Shown: positions 1 through 8,501 of the stretch, in pieces
Position numbering within the stretch: position 1 is the first letter of the stretch
Layout: every line of letters begins with the position of its first letter
Assembly: GCA_019261985.1 (NCBI GenBank)
Contig: JAFAQY010000019.1
Span: forward strand, 1-64,000
Direction: 5' to 3'
Length of the DNA stretch: 64,000 nucleotides
From: Bryobacterales bacterium
GTDB taxonomy: Bacteria; Acidobacteriota; Terriglobia; Bryobacterales; Bryobacteraceae
The notes under the pieces: model-generated
Seen by the model: the letters and a program-made list of their open reading frames with translations, nothing else
The model's database searches: none
What the model was told of the DNA's origin: nothing
Translations under genes and position numbers: made by a program

Positions 1-8
1 TTTACGAT

Positions 9-85
9 TGGTCGGGGCGGGGCGATTTGAACGCCCGACCCCCTGCGCCCAAGGCAGGTGCGCTACCAGGCTGCGCTACGCCCCG
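9..85 (-). tRNA. tRNA-Pro (anticodon TGG)
   Basis: The minus strand folds into a complete 77-nt cloverleaf. The acceptor stem CGGGGCG pairs with its complement next to a discriminator A and an encoded CCA (positions 9-11). The anticodon stem CCTGC/GCAGG encloses the loop CTTGGGC, giving anticodon TGG. The T arm carries GTTCAAATC. It lies at the window edge and its neighbour beyond position 1 is unseen. Confidence 0.95.
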
Positions 86-317
86 ACACTTTTGAGCTTC
101 TTTGATTTTAAACCACTTTCCGCGCTTGCCAACCCGAAAATTGTCGAACATAAAATCATCGTGAAACGGAGGACGCGTTCCGATAGTGATCGCTCCCCGT
201 AACCGAATTTTCATGGCAAGATTTCGCCTTACTTCTGCTATCATGTAGTTAGATGTTGAACCAGCTTCCGCGCCAGCGGATGTCCGGCCCTGCCCAACTA
301 GCACGTCCCCATATTGA

Positions 318-1334
318 ATGAAATCCAGCGTTCAGATCAGCCGAGGAATCGAGTCTCTGTTTGGGACACGCGATGAGAATATTCGAGTTCTCGAAGACGG
401 GTTGAACATTCGCACCCGTCTGCTCAACGACTCATTGGAAATCGAGGGTGACGAGGAGGGTGTCGCTCGCGCAACGGTAATCCTGGGCGATTATGCCGCG
501 CTCATGAGCGAAGGCCACCACTTCAACAATGGCGATCTGAATAGTTTTTTGCGCGTCGTAACTTCGGATTCAGAAAGCAGCTTGCGCGGACTGGTTGAAA
601 GCGGCAAACAGCGCAGCTTCGGCAAAAAGATGATCGCGCCGAAAACGATGACGCAACGCCGCTACGTCGAAGCGATCGAGAAAAACGATCTCGTATTCGG
701 TGTCGGACCGGCTGGAACGGGCAAAACATATCTGGCCGTTGCCATGGCCGTGTCCGCGCTGTTCAGTAAGCGCGTGAGCCGGATCGTTTTGACGCGTCCC
801 GCGGTCGAAGCCGGTGAACGCCTCGGCTTCCTCCCTGGCACGCTTCAAGAAAAGGTCGACCCATACGTACGGCCGCTCTACGATGCCCTATATGAAATGA
901 TCGAGGCGGAAAAAATCGAGAAGCTGCTGGAGCGAAACACGATCGAAGTCGCGCCCATCGCTTTCATGCGCGGCCGAACTTTAAATGACAGCTTCATTAT
1001 TCTCGATGAAGCCCAGAACGCTACGCCGGAACAGATGAAGATGATCCTGACGCGCCAGGGATTCAATTCGAAGATGGTCGTAACAGGCGACCCTACGCAA
1101 GTGGACCTGAACACCGGACAGCGCAGCGGATTAGTCGAAGTCATCGATGTGCTGCGCGGCATTGACGGGATCCGTTTCGTCCAGTTTGACGAGCGCGACG
1201 TCGTGCGGCATAGCCTGGTGCAGAAAATCGTAAAAGCCTACGAGCGTTACAACGAGCTTACAGGGGCAAGCCGCCAACTATCCTTGAAACTCACCGAACA
1301 GCCCGCCGACAACCCCGCAACGCCCGCAGCCTGA
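318..1334 (+). CDS. phoH: PhoH-like ATPase (YbeZ)
   Basis: This 338-residue cytoplasmic P-loop ATPase belongs to the PhoH/YbeZ family, which is linked to RNA metabolism and works with YbeY. A Walker A motif (GPAGTGKT) lies near residues 130-137 and a Walker B with DEAQN near 230-234. The conserved stretch following LTRPAVEAGE and the final TGDPTQVDL motif are typical. The N-terminal ~100 residues match the KH-like leader of YbeZ. The gene is followed 9 bp later by ybeY, then corC and era, the classic rRNA-maturation cluster. No strong Shine-Dalgarno is visible before the ATG. The final ~20 residues are Pro/Ala rich and probably disordered. Confidence 0.93.
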   Translation: MKSSVQISRGIESLFGTRDENIRVLEDGLNIRTRLLNDSLEIEGDEEGVARATVILGDYAALMSEGHHFNNGDLNSFLRVVTSDSESSLRGLVESGKQRSFGKKMIAPKTMTQRRYVEAIEKNDLVFGVGPAGTGKTYLAVAMAVSALFSKRVSRIVLTRPAVEAGERLGFLPGTLQEKVDPYVRPLYDALYEMIEAEKIEKLLERNTIEVAPIAFMRGRTLNDSFIILDEAQNATPEQMKMILTRQGFNSKMVVTGDPTQVDLNTGQRSGLVEVIDVLRGIDGIRFVQFDERDVVRHSLVQKIVKAYERYNELTGASRQLSLKLTEQPADNPATPAA

Positions 1335-1343
1335 CCGGCCGCC

Positions 1344-1871
1344 ATGCCCACCGAGGAGACATCTTTCTTATTCCGGCATCCATCGCGAGCCGTTCTGCGC
1401 CGTGAATTGCGCGATTTTTGGAACGATCTAGTCCGGCGTATTCCGCTGCCCGGGGCTACCTGTCTTATTTCGACCGACATCGAATTGCGCGCGCTTAATA
1501 AGCGATTTCGGCGGAAGGACCATGGCACGGATGTGTTGTCGTTTCCGGGGGACCATGGCGCGCCCGGCGAAATCGCCATCTCATTAGATCGGGCCCGCGC
1601 GCAAGCTTTGGAGCACGGCCACTCCGTCGAGGAGGAGCTGTGCATATTGATGCTCCATGGCGCGCTCCACCTTGCGGGCATGGATCATGAAAGCGATTCG
1701 GGCGACATGGCCCGGGCGGAAGCGCGCTGGCGCAGGAGATTGGGATTGCCCCGGAGTTTAACGGAACGAGCCGGTAGAGCGGGCTTTCGCACGCAAGCGA
1801 GGCTTCAGCCTCGGCCGCGAGCTGGGGCGCCAAAGCGCCCGTCGCAGGCGAAAGCCTGCTCCACCGTATGA
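1344..1871 (+). CDS. ybeY: Endoribonuclease YbeY with repeat-derived C-terminal tail
   Basis: YbeY is a single-strand endoribonuclease needed for 16S rRNA 3' maturation and 70S quality control. The zinc-binding signature HGALHLAGMDH places three metal-ligand histidines at residues 105, 109 and 115. The family normally ends soon after this helix, but here about 35 extra residues (from about residue 141) are basic and low complexity. That tail is encoded by three consecutive short hairpins (1799-1812, 1825-1840, 1844-1859), so it looks like an intergenic palindromic repeat that invaded the 3' end and moved the stop codon. The stop overlaps the next gene's ATG by 4 bp. The core assignment is secure; the function of the tail is unknown. 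Confidence 0.9.
   Translation: MPTEETSFLFRHPSRAVLRRELRDFWNDLVRRIPLPGATCLISTDIELRALNKRFRRKDHGTDVLSFPGDHGAPGEIAISLDRARAQALEHGHSVEEELCILMLHGALHLAGMDHESDSGDMARAEARWRRRLGLPRSLTERAGRAGFRTQARLQPRPRAGAPKRPSQAKACSTV
1799..1859 (+). repeat. Triple hairpin repeat within the ybeY 3' end
   Basis: Three inverted repeats lie in a row: GAGGCT/AGCCTC (1799-1812, 2-nt loop), GGGCGC/GCGCCC (1825-1840, CAAA loop) and GCAGGC/GCCTGC (1844-1859, GAAA loop). The run resembles intergenic palindromic elements elsewhere in the window but is read through as codons here. Confidence 0.7.
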
Positions 1872-3115
1872 GTTTGTTGTTCATGGTCCTGGCCGCAGCG
1901 GCGGCACTGATGGTAACGCTGGTCACCTGCTTACAACTTCTGTACCTCGAATCCCTTCGGATTCGTGCTCGCGAACTGCCGGCGTTGCAATTCTTCCGCG
2001 AAACCCTCGAAGCGAAAATTGGACTCACTACCGAACAGGGCGCGCTGCGCTTCTCGGTCGTCAAACACGTCGGCATGTTGGTGACCGGCTGCCTGCTATT
2101 GGCGATCACCGCGCAAAGCGCTTCGGTGGCCGAGGCGATCGCCGCCGCCTGCCTGCTGGCCGCCGCATTCGTCGTCATTGGAATTCACATTGTTCCTCAA
2201 ATCGTTTACCGCAAAAGCAGCGGCCGGGGATTGTTGCCGCTCGCGCCTCTATTCCGCGCGGTCGCCTGGCTCGCCCGTCCCCTCACTTTCGGGATCGAGT
2301 TCGTCGATTCCTTATTCGAACTCGGCCACAGCGAGCAAACGTCTGAGCAAACCCGGCCGGAAGAACACATCGAGGCGTTGATTTCAGCAGGGGAAGAAGA
2401 GGGCATCATCGAAGAGGGCGATCGCGAATTGATTCAATCCGTTGTCGCTTTCGGCGACAAAACCGTTCGCGAAGTCATGACGCCGCGGCCGCGGATCGTC
2501 GCGATCTCTCAAGATGCGACCCTTGAAGAGCTGCGCCAACTCGTAATCAGCGAGCAATATTCGCGTATTCCCGCTTTCGAACACGATATCGATTGCATCG
2601 TTGGATTTGTCCACGTCCGCGATATGTTCGAAGTGGGCGAAGAGCAGCGCTCGCAGCGGAAGGTCCGCGAAATTATGCGGCCCATTCGCGCCATCCCGGA
2701 ATCGAAAGCCGTGAACGATCTGCTCAAGGAGATGCAGGAAGAAGGCGCTCACATGGCCGTGGTGGTGGACGAATACGGCTCGACTGGGGGCATCGTGACG
2801 CTAGAAGATATGGTTGAGGAGATCGTCGGAGAGATCCACGATGAACATGAGCCCAGCCGCGATTTCCGGCAGGAGCCTGACGGAAGCTACGTGATTTCCG
2901 GCAGCTTCGACGTGAGCCGGTTGGAAAATCTACTCGACTTTCACCCGCACAACGAGCCGGAATCGACCACCGCCGGAGGCCTGGTCACGGAATGGCTCGG
3001 ACACGTCCCGGTGGCGGGCGAAGAAACTGAGCGGGACGGCATATTTGTCACCGTGCTGGCGGCCAATGGCCGTAGAGTGGATCAGTTGCGCGTGGCCAAG
3101 GCTGCTCCGAAGTGA
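1868..3115 (+). CDS. CorC/HlyC family transporter (CNNM + CBS pair)
   Basis: This 415-residue membrane protein has a DUF21/CNNM-type N-terminal region with about three hydrophobic segments (roughly residues 1-130). A tandem CBS pair follows (about 195-315; it includes the typical REVMTPRPRI and REIMRPIRAIPE strands, with DEYGSTGGIVTLEDMVEEIVGEI at its end in separate blocks). A C-terminal CorC_HlyC domain is present (about 335-410). Members are annotated as magnesium/cobalt efflux proteins or hemolysin-like proteins; the direct substrate cannot be read from sequence. The ATG overlaps the ybeY stop and the stop overlaps the era GTG, so translation in this operon is coupled. Confidence 0.9.
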   Translation: MSLLFMVLAAAAALMVTLVTCLQLLYLESLRIRARELPALQFFRETLEAKIGLTTEQGALRFSVVKHVGMLVTGCLLLAITAQSASVAEAIAAACLLAAAFVVIGIHIVPQIVYRKSSGRGLLPLAPLFRAVAWLARPLTFGIEFVDSLFELGHSEQTSEQTRPEEHIEALISAGEEEGIIEEGDRELIQSVVAFGDKTVREVMTPRPRIVAISQDATLEELRQLVISEQYSRIPAFEHDIDCIVGFVHVRDMFEVGEEQRSQRKVREIMRPIRAIPESKAVNDLLKEMQEEGAHMAVVVDEYGSTGGIVTLEDMVEEIVGEIHDEHEPSRDFRQEPDGSYVISGSFDVSRLENLLDFHPHNEPESTTAGGLVTEWLGHVPVAGEETERDGIFVTVLAANGRRVDQLRVAKAAPK

Positions 3116-4005
3116 GGCGCGCCGGCTTCGTTTCTATTCTGGGGCGGCCCAATGCCGGCAAATCTACGCTGCTAAATGCCCTGCTGGGGCAAAAGCTGGC
3201 GATCGTTTCTTCGCGTCCACAGACCACCCGAACCTCCATTCAGGGCGTTTTAACCCTGCCCGAAGCCCAGTTGGTGTTCATCGACACTCCGGGAATTCAC
3301 AAATCCGATTCGCTGCTGAACAAGCGCATGATGGATACGGTTCGCGTCCATACGGAAACGGACGTGGCGCTGTTCTTGATCGACGCGCTCGCGCCGTTCA
3401 CGGAGCAAGACGCGCAAGCCGTGGATCTGGTGAAAAAGATCGCTGCGCCGGTGCTCGCCGTCGTTAACAAGATCGATCGCCTGGAGCGGAAACCGAAAAT
3501 CCTCGAGCTGATCGAGCGCTATCGCAGCTTTTACGATTTCGCGGAGTACATTCCGGTTTCCGCGCTGACCGGTGAAGGCCTGGATACGTTACGGAACGAG
3601 ATCATCAACCGGCTGCCCGAGGGCCCTTTGCTGTATCCGGAAGATCACCTGACGGATCAGCCTGAGCGCTTTCTTGCCGCCGAGATCCTGCGCGAAAAAA
3701 TTCTCCAGCATACGCGGGAAGAGGTTCCCCATGCCGTGGCAGTGCTGATTGAAAGCTGGGAGGACAAACCGGCGCTGCTGCGTATTGCAGCCTCAATTTA
3801 CGTGGAGCGGCAAGGCCAAAAGACCATTCTGATCGGCGCGGGCGGATCGCTGTTAAAAAAGATCGGGACGCTGGCCCGGCGGGACATGGAACAGATTTTC
3901 GGAAAGAAAGTCTTTCTTCAAACGTTCGTAAAGGTCAGGCCCGGGTGGCGGGAAGACCCCGAATTCCTGGCCCAGGCGGACTGGCGGAGCATGGCCGGTA
4001 CGTAA
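3112..4005 (+). CDS. era: GTPase Era
   Basis: Era is an essential GTPase that binds the 3' end of 16S rRNA during 30S assembly. All G motifs are visible: G1 GRPNAGKST (residues 11-19), the G2 region with TTR, G3 DTPG, G4 NKID and G5 SAL. The C-terminal ~80 residues form the type II KH domain, with GAGGSLLKKIG followed by the family ending VKVRPGWREDP. Length (297) is normal. It starts with GTG overlapping the upstream TGA by 4 bp. Being the fourth gene after phoH, ybeY and corC, it completes a conserved ribosome-maturation cluster. Confidence 0.96.
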   Translation: MRRAGFVSILGRPNAGKSTLLNALLGQKLAIVSSRPQTTRTSIQGVLTLPEAQLVFIDTPGIHKSDSLLNKRMMDTVRVHTETDVALFLIDALAPFTEQDAQAVDLVKKIAAPVLAVVNKIDRLERKPKILELIERYRSFYDFAEYIPVSALTGEGLDTLRNEIINRLPEGPLLYPEDHLTDQPERFLAAEILREKILQHTREEVPHAVAVLIESWEDKPALLRIAASIYVERQGQKTILIGAGGSLLKKIGTLARRDMEQIFGKKVFLQTFVKVRPGWREDPEFLAQADWRSMAGT

Positions 4006-4050
4006 GACGGCCTATTGCATCCGGGCCCGTATCATTTCCACAATAGAGGT

Positions 4051-4332
4051 ATGCGCACCGTCTCGCTCATGCTTATTTTCGTACTGATTGTTCCTTTATT
4101 GGTAGCTCAGACGAAATCTTCCGATGACAAGATCTACAACGAAGTCCGGGAAAAGCTGGCGGTAGATGCCGACGTACGAGGCGCCGCCTTCGACGTGGAT
4201 GTGAAAAACGGCACGGTTACGCTGCGCGGAAAAGTTCATACCCTGAAGGCCAAAGAGAAAGCGGAGAAGATCGTCAAAAAAATAAAGGGTGTGGTCAGCG
4301 TAGATAATCATTTGACGCTCTTCAGCGATTAG
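4051..4332 (+). CDS. Secreted BON-domain protein
   Basis: A small protein of about 93 residues with an N-terminal signal peptide (MRTVSLMLIFVLIVPLLVAQ) and one BON domain with the typical DVKNGTVTLRGKV strand and a final VVSVDNHLTL. BON domains bind phospholipid membranes, so a periplasmic or envelope location is expected. An in-frame ATG at 4015 is possible, but the 4051 ATG sits behind AGAGGT and gives a clean signal peptide. It converges on the M28 peptidase gene, whose stop overlaps this stop by 4 bp. Confidence 0.8.
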   Translation: MRTVSLMLIFVLIVPLLVAQTKSSDDKIYNEVREKLAVDADVRGAAFDVDVKNGTVTLRGKVHTLKAKEKAEKIVKKIKGVVSVDNHLTLFSD

Positions 4333-5327
4333 TGAGGAGCGTGCATGAATTTCCGCGCCGCCGGAACCGTACTGTTCCACTTGGGCCCCGGTTCGTCCGA
4401 AGCTAAGCGCAGGAGCCCAAGCGCCAGCGCCCGATCGAGCTTCGCCATATTCTCGTAGTCGATTTTCTGCCATTCATCGGTCACGCGATGATAATCGGGG
4501 AAATCCGCGGCCACATAAAGCGTCCCGTCCGGAATACCCATCTCGGCAAATGGTAGATTGTCGCTGCGCTCAAAGAGATCTTCGTTTTTAGCGGAGGCGC
4601 CGGCGGCAATTCGAAAACCAGCTCCTGACGCTTCGTGACTGAGGATATCGCCTAGATCGGAATAGTTGAACCCCGTGAAATACGCGACCCCAACCTGGGG
4701 CCCGTTCGTCGTATCCGTTCGTCCGACCTGCTCCAGGTTGATTTCAGCGATCGTTTTCTCTAAAGGAACCAGCGGATGCTTGGCATAGTACTGCGATCCC
4801 AATAAGCCCGGCTCCTCTCCGAAAAATGCGACAAACAGAACGCTGCGCTTGGGATGCACCGGTAGCGCAGCGAGAGCAGACGCGATTTCGATGACGGAAA
4901 CCGTACCGCTGCCGTCATCGTTGGCGCCATTGTAAATCCGGTCTTCGCCAATAGAGCGGATGCCGAGGTGGTCATAATGGGCGCTCACTACGATGTAGGT
5001 GTCCTTCAGGACGGGATCCGATCCGCGCAGCAACCCAATGACGTTCTTGGCCTTTCCGGCGCGAAGGGTCGCCGTTTGGAAATAATCCGAGCCGACGGCC
5101 GGCTCAAGACCAGCCCGGCGGAATTGCGCGGCAATGTACTCGGCAGCAAGGTCGAGCCCGCGAGAAGGCGTGGCCCGGCCTTCAAGCAGATCGGAGGCGA
5201 TGAATGATAGGTGTCCACGGAGCGATGCGGCAGAGATATGATCGATGACCGCTTGCTGCTCCGGCGCAAGATTTGGAGCGGCGGCGCAAGAAGCGCAGAA
5301 TGCCGCCAGTGCAAGAAATCGCCGCAC
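4329..5327 (-). CDS. Secreted M28 family metallopeptidase
   Basis: A 332-residue zinc aminopeptidase-like protein with a signal peptide (residues ~1-17, ending CAAAP). The M28 metal-site blocks are visible: SAHYDHLG (~115-122), GANDDGSGT (~134-142), FGEEPGLLGS (~169-178) and a later YHRVTDEW block with a candidate C-terminal ligand histidine. A PA-like insert is absent. It probably cleaves peptides in the periplasm or outside the cell. It is convergent with the BON gene and divergent from the gene at 5440. Confidence 0.87.
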   Translation of the reverse strand: MRRFLALAAFCASCAAAPNLAPEQQAVIDHISAASLRGHLSFIASDLLEGRATPSRGLDLAAEYIAAQFRRAGLEPAVGSDYFQTATLRAGKAKNVIGLLRGSDPVLKDTYIVVSAHYDHLGIRSIGEDRIYNGANDDGSGTVSVIEIASALAALPVHPKRSVLFVAFFGEEPGLLGSQYYAKHPLVPLEKTIAEINLEQVGRTDTTNGPQVGVAYFTGFNYSDLGDILSHEASGAGFRIAAGASAKNEDLFERSDNLPFAEMGIPDGTLYVAADFPDYHRVTDEWQKIDYENMAKLDRALALGLLRLASDEPGPKWNSTVPAARKFMHAPH

Positions 5328-5439
5328 TACGTACTATGTTAATGCGCTCGAAGTCACATCCTAATGACATCCAAAAAATCGTGGGCAATGGACTGATCGG
5401 GCATGGGGTCCGGGTGTCCCGCCGAAAGGGCAGACCAGT

Positions 5440-6219
5440 TTGGTCCGAAATCTGATACACTACTTTCAAAGAGGGATCTACTTACTTTTGCGCTTTCCTG
5501 TAACCATCTTGGCTTTCAGTCTTTTAGCGGCAATCGCGGCCGGCGGCCCGACCGACGACGCCAACCTGGAAGTTGTAAATAGGTACCTGGATGCGTCGAA
5601 AGTACAGCAACAGGCCCTGCGCGGCGTGCAAATGGAGGTAAGCATTGACGCAAAGCTTCCGCGGCTAGAAAAACAGGGCCGCATGAGAGGTCTGCGGTTC
5701 GTTTCAAGGCTCGGCAAGATCACCTACCGGAGGCTCGGCTTTTCCGGCGACACCACGATTAAGCAGGAAGTTATCGCACGTTACCTGACGCTCGAAACTG
5801 CCGAGCACGATGAGAAATCGGTCGCGATTACTCCACAAAACTATAAATTCCAATTAAAGGCCAAGCTTACCCAGCGCGATCGCCACATCGACATCTTTCA
5901 GCTCAGCCCCAAGAAAAAAAGGGTCGGGTTATTCAAGGGCGAACTCTGGGTGGACGCGGACTCTGGAATGCCCGTGCGGATCTCCGGCGAATGGGTGAAA
6001 AGCCCCTCGGTGTTTGTAAAGAAAGTAGAATTCGTGCAGGAATTCGAGCTTCAGGACGGAGTTTCTGTTCCTTCACACATCGAGAGCATGGTGGATACGC
6101 GCGTGGCGGGCCGAGCTGAGCTTAGCATTAATTTCACCAATTTTACCCACGCGGACGACGACGTAGACGATTCGGCGGACGCTTCAAATCATATTGCCGA
6201 GGAAACACCCGGCCACTAG
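5440..6219 (+). CDS. Exported LolA-like/outer-membrane lipoprotein-sorting-like protein
   Basis: About 259 residues with an N-terminal hydrophobic export segment (LLRFPVTILAFSLLAAIAA) and a beta-rich body whose alternating pattern (GELWVDADSGMPVRISGEW) resembles LolA/LolB-fold proteins of acidobacteria. No catalytic motif is seen. The tail is rich in Asp and may be flexible. The start is TTG at 5440, or TTG at 5488 behind GAGGG with long spacing. It lies 36 bp upstream of hpnJ on the same strand, so it may belong to the hopanoid cluster, where lipid trafficking would make sense. The family call is tentative. Confidence 0.55.
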   Translation: MVRNLIHYFQRGIYLLLRFPVTILAFSLLAAIAAGGPTDDANLEVVNRYLDASKVQQQALRGVQMEVSIDAKLPRLEKQGRMRGLRFVSRLGKITYRRLGFSGDTTIKQEVIARYLTLETAEHDEKSVAITPQNYKFQLKAKLTQRDRHIDIFQLSPKKKRVGLFKGELWVDADSGMPVRISGEWVKSPSVFVKKVEFVQEFELQDGVSVPSHIESMVDTRVAGRAELSINFTNFTHADDDVDDSADASNHIAEETPGH

Positions 6220-6255
6220 CTATTAAACCTTCTCAATGAGCCAAGGGAGCCAGAC

Positions 6256-7734
6256 TTGAGCATGAGAACTCTGTTTTTGAATCCGCCTTCCTTTGACGGA
6301 TTCGACGGCGGCGCGGGATCGCGCTGGCCATCCACGCGCGAGATCGAGTCGTACTGGTATCCGGTATGGCTCTGTTATCCCGCGGGAATGCTGGAGGATA
6401 GCAAGGTACTTGACGCGCCTCCACACGGAGTCTCGATCCAGCAATCGATCGAGACAGCCAAGGATTTTGAACTCCTGATTTTGTACACGTCCTCGCCGGG
6501 GTTTCACGTCGATGTGAAGATCGCGGAGATGATGAAGGATGCCAACCCGAAATTGCAGGTGGCATTCGTCGGACCTCCGGTCACAATCGAGCCGGAAAAG
6601 GTTCTGAACGCATCCAAGGCGATCGATTTTATCGTCCGGCGTGAGTTCGATTACCAGATTGCGAATTACGCGAAAGGAACGCCGTTCTCCGAGCTTCCCG
6701 GAGTAAGCTATCGCCAAAACGGCACGAACGTTCACAACCCCGAAGCTCCGTACATTGAAGATCTCGACGCGCTGCCGTGGGTCTCCAAGGTTTATAAGCG
6801 GGACCTGGATTTCCGCCGTTACAACGTTCCGTTTCTACTGAATCCGTACGTTTCCTTCTACACGACGCGTGGCTGCCCGGCAATGTGCACATTCTGCCTG
6901 TGGCCGCAAACCCACTCCGGCCATCGCTGGCGCTTGCGCTCAGTCCAGGATATTGTCGGCGAGGTTAAGTACACGCTCGAAAACTTCCCGGGGCTGAAGG
7001 AGATCTTTTTCGACGACGACACCTTCAATTACCGCAAACAGCGTACGATCGAGCTCTGCGCCGAGTTGAAAAAGCTCAATTTCACGTGGTCCTGCACGTC
7101 GCGCGTCACCACGGATTACGACACCCTCAAGGCCATGAAGGAAGCCGGATGCAGGCTGATGATCGTCGGTTATGAAACCGGCGATCCGCAGATTCTTAAA
7201 AACATGAAGAAAGGCGCCACGGTGGATATGGCGCTTCGGTTCACCGAAAACGCGCACAAGCTGGGCTTGGTGGTTCACGGCGACTTCATCATCGGCATGC
7301 CGGGCGAAACGCGCGAGACCATCCGCAATACTATAAACTTCGCGAAGAAGCTCGACGCCGAAACGATCCAGGTTTCTATAGCTCACGCGTATCCAGGCAC
7401 CGAATTCTATGAATACGCGAAACAGAACAATCTCGTCCAACTCAACATGGCGGATGAGCAGGGCCACCAGTTGCCGAATGTGGTCTACCCCGGAATTCTA
7501 GATCGCGCGGAGATGATCGATTGGGTGGAGCGTTTCTACACCGAATATTATTTCCGCCCAAGAGCGGCCTGGCGCATCGTGCGCAAGGCAATCTTCGACG
7601 GGCATGAGCGCAAGCGGCTGTATGGCGAAGCCAAGACCTACCTAAAGCTGCACAAGAAGCGTAAGAAGTACGTCGCGGATTATCGCGCCACCGGCGTCGA
7701 TCCCTCCCTTCGCGGCGCGCAAGAGCGCGTTTAG
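6256..7734 (+). CDS. hpnJ: Hopanoid radical SAM protein HpnJ
   Basis: A 492-residue B12-binding-type radical SAM enzyme. The 4Fe-4S ligands are C207, C211 and C214 (CPAMCTFC). The N-terminal ~150 residues form a cobalamin-binding-like domain starting with the HpnJ hallmark PSFDGFDGGAGSR. The radical SAM barrel carries the FFDDDTF and GMPGETRETI blocks typical of HpnJ. The known role of HpnJ is conversion of the glucosamine head group of bacteriohopanetetrol (BHT) into the cyclitol ether. A TTG start at 6256 has the best spacing to AAGGGAG (6 nt); the ATG at 6262 is the alternative. The EamA genes and hpnI follow within 0-4 bp. Confidence 0.88.
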   Translation: MSMRTLFLNPPSFDGFDGGAGSRWPSTREIESYWYPVWLCYPAGMLEDSKVLDAPPHGVSIQQSIETAKDFELLILYTSSPGFHVDVKIAEMMKDANPKLQVAFVGPPVTIEPEKVLNASKAIDFIVRREFDYQIANYAKGTPFSELPGVSYRQNGTNVHNPEAPYIEDLDALPWVSKVYKRDLDFRRYNVPFLLNPYVSFYTTRGCPAMCTFCLWPQTHSGHRWRLRSVQDIVGEVKYTLENFPGLKEIFFDDDTFNYRKQRTIELCAELKKLNFTWSCTSRVTTDYDTLKAMKEAGCRLMIVGYETGDPQILKNMKKGATVDMALRFTENAHKLGLVVHGDFIIGMPGETRETIRNTINFAKKLDAETIQVSIAHAYPGTEFYEYAKQNNLVQLNMADEQGHQLPNVVYPGILDRAEMIDWVERFYTEYYFRPRAAWRIVRKAIFDGHERKRLYGEAKTYLKLHKKRKKYVADYRATGVDPSLRGAQERV

Positions 7735-7737
7735 CCT

Positions 7738-8142
7738 ATGCCGGAGGACGTTCGCCTGCGGTGGAAGACGCGCGTGTTCCTTCTGCTTGTCATACTTAGC
7801 CAGCCGCTTGGCAACCTCTTGCTGACCTTGGGCATGAAGCATCGCGACCTTAGTTCGCCGCTGAAATACATTGAGGCGATCTTCACGCCTTATGTAGTCA
7901 CGGGCATTGTTCTGCTGATGGTGTGGTTTCTCTCGCGAATCGCGCTGCTCAGTTGGGCTGACTTGAGCTATGTCCTCCCTTTAACGGCAGTCGGCTACAT
8001 CATGACGGCGATGATCGGGCGCTTCATACTGAACGAGCAAATAAGCTGGAAGCGCTGGTTCGGCACGCTGCTAATCGTCGCGGGGACGTTGGTTGTAAGC
8101 ATGACCGCGGCCCGGACTTCGATAGAGGAGCAGGAGGCGTGA
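7738..8142 (+). CDS. EamA/ArnE-like four-helix half-transporter (first of pair)
   Basis: A 134-residue inner-membrane protein with four predicted hydrophobic segments (about residues 14-32, 50-69, 75-97, 102-120). It has the DMT/EamA half-repeat pattern, including the ADLSYVLPLTAVGYI and RFILNEQISWKRW motifs near the end. Length and topology match ArnE/ArnF and SMR-type dimeric transporters. It sits 3 bp after hpnJ and overlaps the second half-transporter by 4 bp, indicating a heterodimer. The genomic place suggests a flippase for a hopanoid or polyprenyl-sugar intermediate; that is inference. Confidence 0.72.
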   Translation: MPEDVRLRWKTRVFLLLVILSQPLGNLLLTLGMKHRDLSSPLKYIEAIFTPYVVTGIVLLMVWFLSRIALLSWADLSYVLPLTAVGYIMTAMIGRFILNEQISWKRWFGTLLIVAGTLVVSMTAARTSIEEQEA

Positions 8143-8501
8143 CGGCTTGGGCGTTGGTTGGCTTAATCGTGGTTGGAACGGTTGCCGGGGATTGCCTGCA
8201 AAGCTTCGAAATGAAGCGCCACGGCGAGGTTCGATTTCGCGGCAGCGGATTGCGACGTCTTATCCGCACTCTGGCCGTGAAGAAGTGTCTCATCCTGTCG
8301 ATTGTGTGCATGGCAATTTCATTTTTTGCCTTCATCAAACTGCTGTCGCAAGCCGACCTGAGCTTCGCTGTCCCTGCATCGGCGGGAAGTTTCGTATTGG
8401 AAACCTTCGTCGCCCGCTTTATTCTTAGGGAGCGCGTGGATGCAAAACGCTGGCTAGGCGCCGCACTGGTGGCCGGCGGCGTGGCTCTGTTAGCTGTGTG
8501 A
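8139..8501 (+). CDS. EamA/ArnF-like four-helix half-transporter (second of pair)
   Basis: A 120-residue four-helix EamA-type protein, related to its upstream neighbour: both have the ADLS(Y/F) motif, a later RFIL(N/R)E helix boundary and a KRW basic turn. It starts with GTG inside the previous stop and ends inside the hpnI GTG start, so the three proteins are translationally coupled. The pair architecture resembles ArnE/ArnF, which moves an aminosugar-polyprenyl lipid across the inner membrane. The substrate here is unknown. Confidence 0.72.
   Translation: MTAWALVGLIVVGTVAGDCLQSFEMKRHGEVRFRGSGLRRLIRTLAVKKCLILSIVCMAISFFAFIKLLSQADLSFAVPASAGSFVLETFVARFILRERVDAKRWLGAALVAGGVALLAV

Noticed and set aside
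2-304. Open frame across tRNA-Pro and the upstream region of phoH
   Set aside because: It overlaps a perfect tRNA and has no protein-like features.
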